A stretch of DNA of 64,000 bases from assembly GCA_002281575.1 (NCBI GenBank), contig NCGN01000008.1:124001-188000 (forward strand). The letters are read 5' to 3'. The position numbers were made by a program, and so were the translations under genes. Positions 63,839 to 64,000 of the stretch are shown piece by piece. The notes beneath the pieces are model-generated. The model was not told the origin of the DNA and searched no databases. It worked only from the letters and a program-made list of their open reading frames with translations. How positions within the stretch are numbered: the first letter of the stretch is position 1; each line of letters opens with the position of its first letter. The DNA is from Sphingobacteriia bacterium 28-36-52 (GTDB taxonomy: Bacteria; Bacteroidota; Bacteroidia; Chitinophagales; Chitinophagaceae).

Positions 63839-64000
63839 ATGATAAAAGTGCATTCACTTCCAATTAAGCTGCTTTGTAATTTTTTAGTTTTAGTTTTCCT
63901 GCTTGGGGCTTGCAAAAATAAACAAACACTGTTTTCTAAAGTAAGCCCAATAACTTCAAATATTTCATTTACCAATGAATTAATAGAAAAGGATGGATTA
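63839..64000 (+). CDS. Lipoprotein, 5' fragment (possible FG-GAP/ASPIC-UnbV family)
   Basis: Only the first 54 codons are in the window. A lipoprotein signal (FLLGAC about residues 24-29) is followed by ITSNISFTNELIEKDGL. That resembles the start of FG-GAP/ASPIC-UnbV repeat lipoproteins that often follow SusCD genes. The family call is tentative. Confidence 0.55.
   Translation, partial: MIKVHSLPIKLLCNFLVLVFLLGACKNKQTLFSKVSPITSNISFTNELIEKDGL

Overview
The window looks like chromosomal DNA of a Bacteroidota bacterium, most likely family Chitinophagaceae. The evidence is the gliding/type IX secretion translocon SprA, an ECF sigma - FecR - SusC - SusD locus, promoters of the form TTG-N20-TAnnTTTG, and almost no Shine-Dalgarno sequences. 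Genus is not resolved. Region 1 (1-16.4 kb) is ordinary backbone: sprA, an ABC-2 exporter pair, an S1/P1-type nuclease, an FAD oxidoreductase, a DUF3127 protein, a split 5'-nucleotidase pair, dnaA, tRNA-Ser(GCT) and tRNA-Pro(TGG). Region 2 (16.39-38.52 kb) is a 22.1-kb integrative island in the tRNA-Pro gene. A tyrosine integrase lies just inside the left end, and a perfect 52-bp copy of the tRNA 3' part marks each end. Its maintenance genes are a RepA-like ATPase, a small protein next to a Sak4-like ATPase, a DUF3871 protein, a RadC-like JAB protein and an HNH endonuclease. Its probable defence cargo is a SIR2-domain protein, an HNH-STAND-helical repeat fusion, a HEPN-like protein and a coiled-coil Mrr nuclease. 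Several genes are unknown. No relaxase, conjugation or capsid gene was seen. A gene-free stretch (about 20.81-21.15 kb, minus strand) carries a candidate structured RNA. Its short conserved blocks resemble bacterial RNase P RNA in circularly permuted order; this is the most surprising signal in the window and the one most in need of a covariance-model test. Region 3 (38.5-50.2 kb) is a second accessory tract. It starts with a run of perfect hairpin repeats and two AT-rich ORFs of unknown function lying in one frame. A richer-GC divergent block follows: a PD-(D/E)xK-like protein and two phospholipase D-like proteins on the minus strand, facing a 1575-residue Cap4-like nuclease / P-loop NTPase / helical-repeat protein resembling antiviral STAND (Avs) proteins. 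Two small downstream genes, one HEPN-like, probably belong with it. Degenerate gene remnants follow. Region 4 (50.2-64 kb) returns to backbone-like content: a DUF1697 protein, a three-gene HipBST-type toxin-antitoxin module preceded by three palindromes at an exact 40-bp period, a DEAD-box helicase and an alpha/beta hydrolase. An acetyl-CoA hydrolase/transferase gene is broken by a 13-bp tandem duplication. The window ends in an ECF sigma / FecR / SusC / SusD / LamG lipoprotein locus and the start of another lipoprotein gene.
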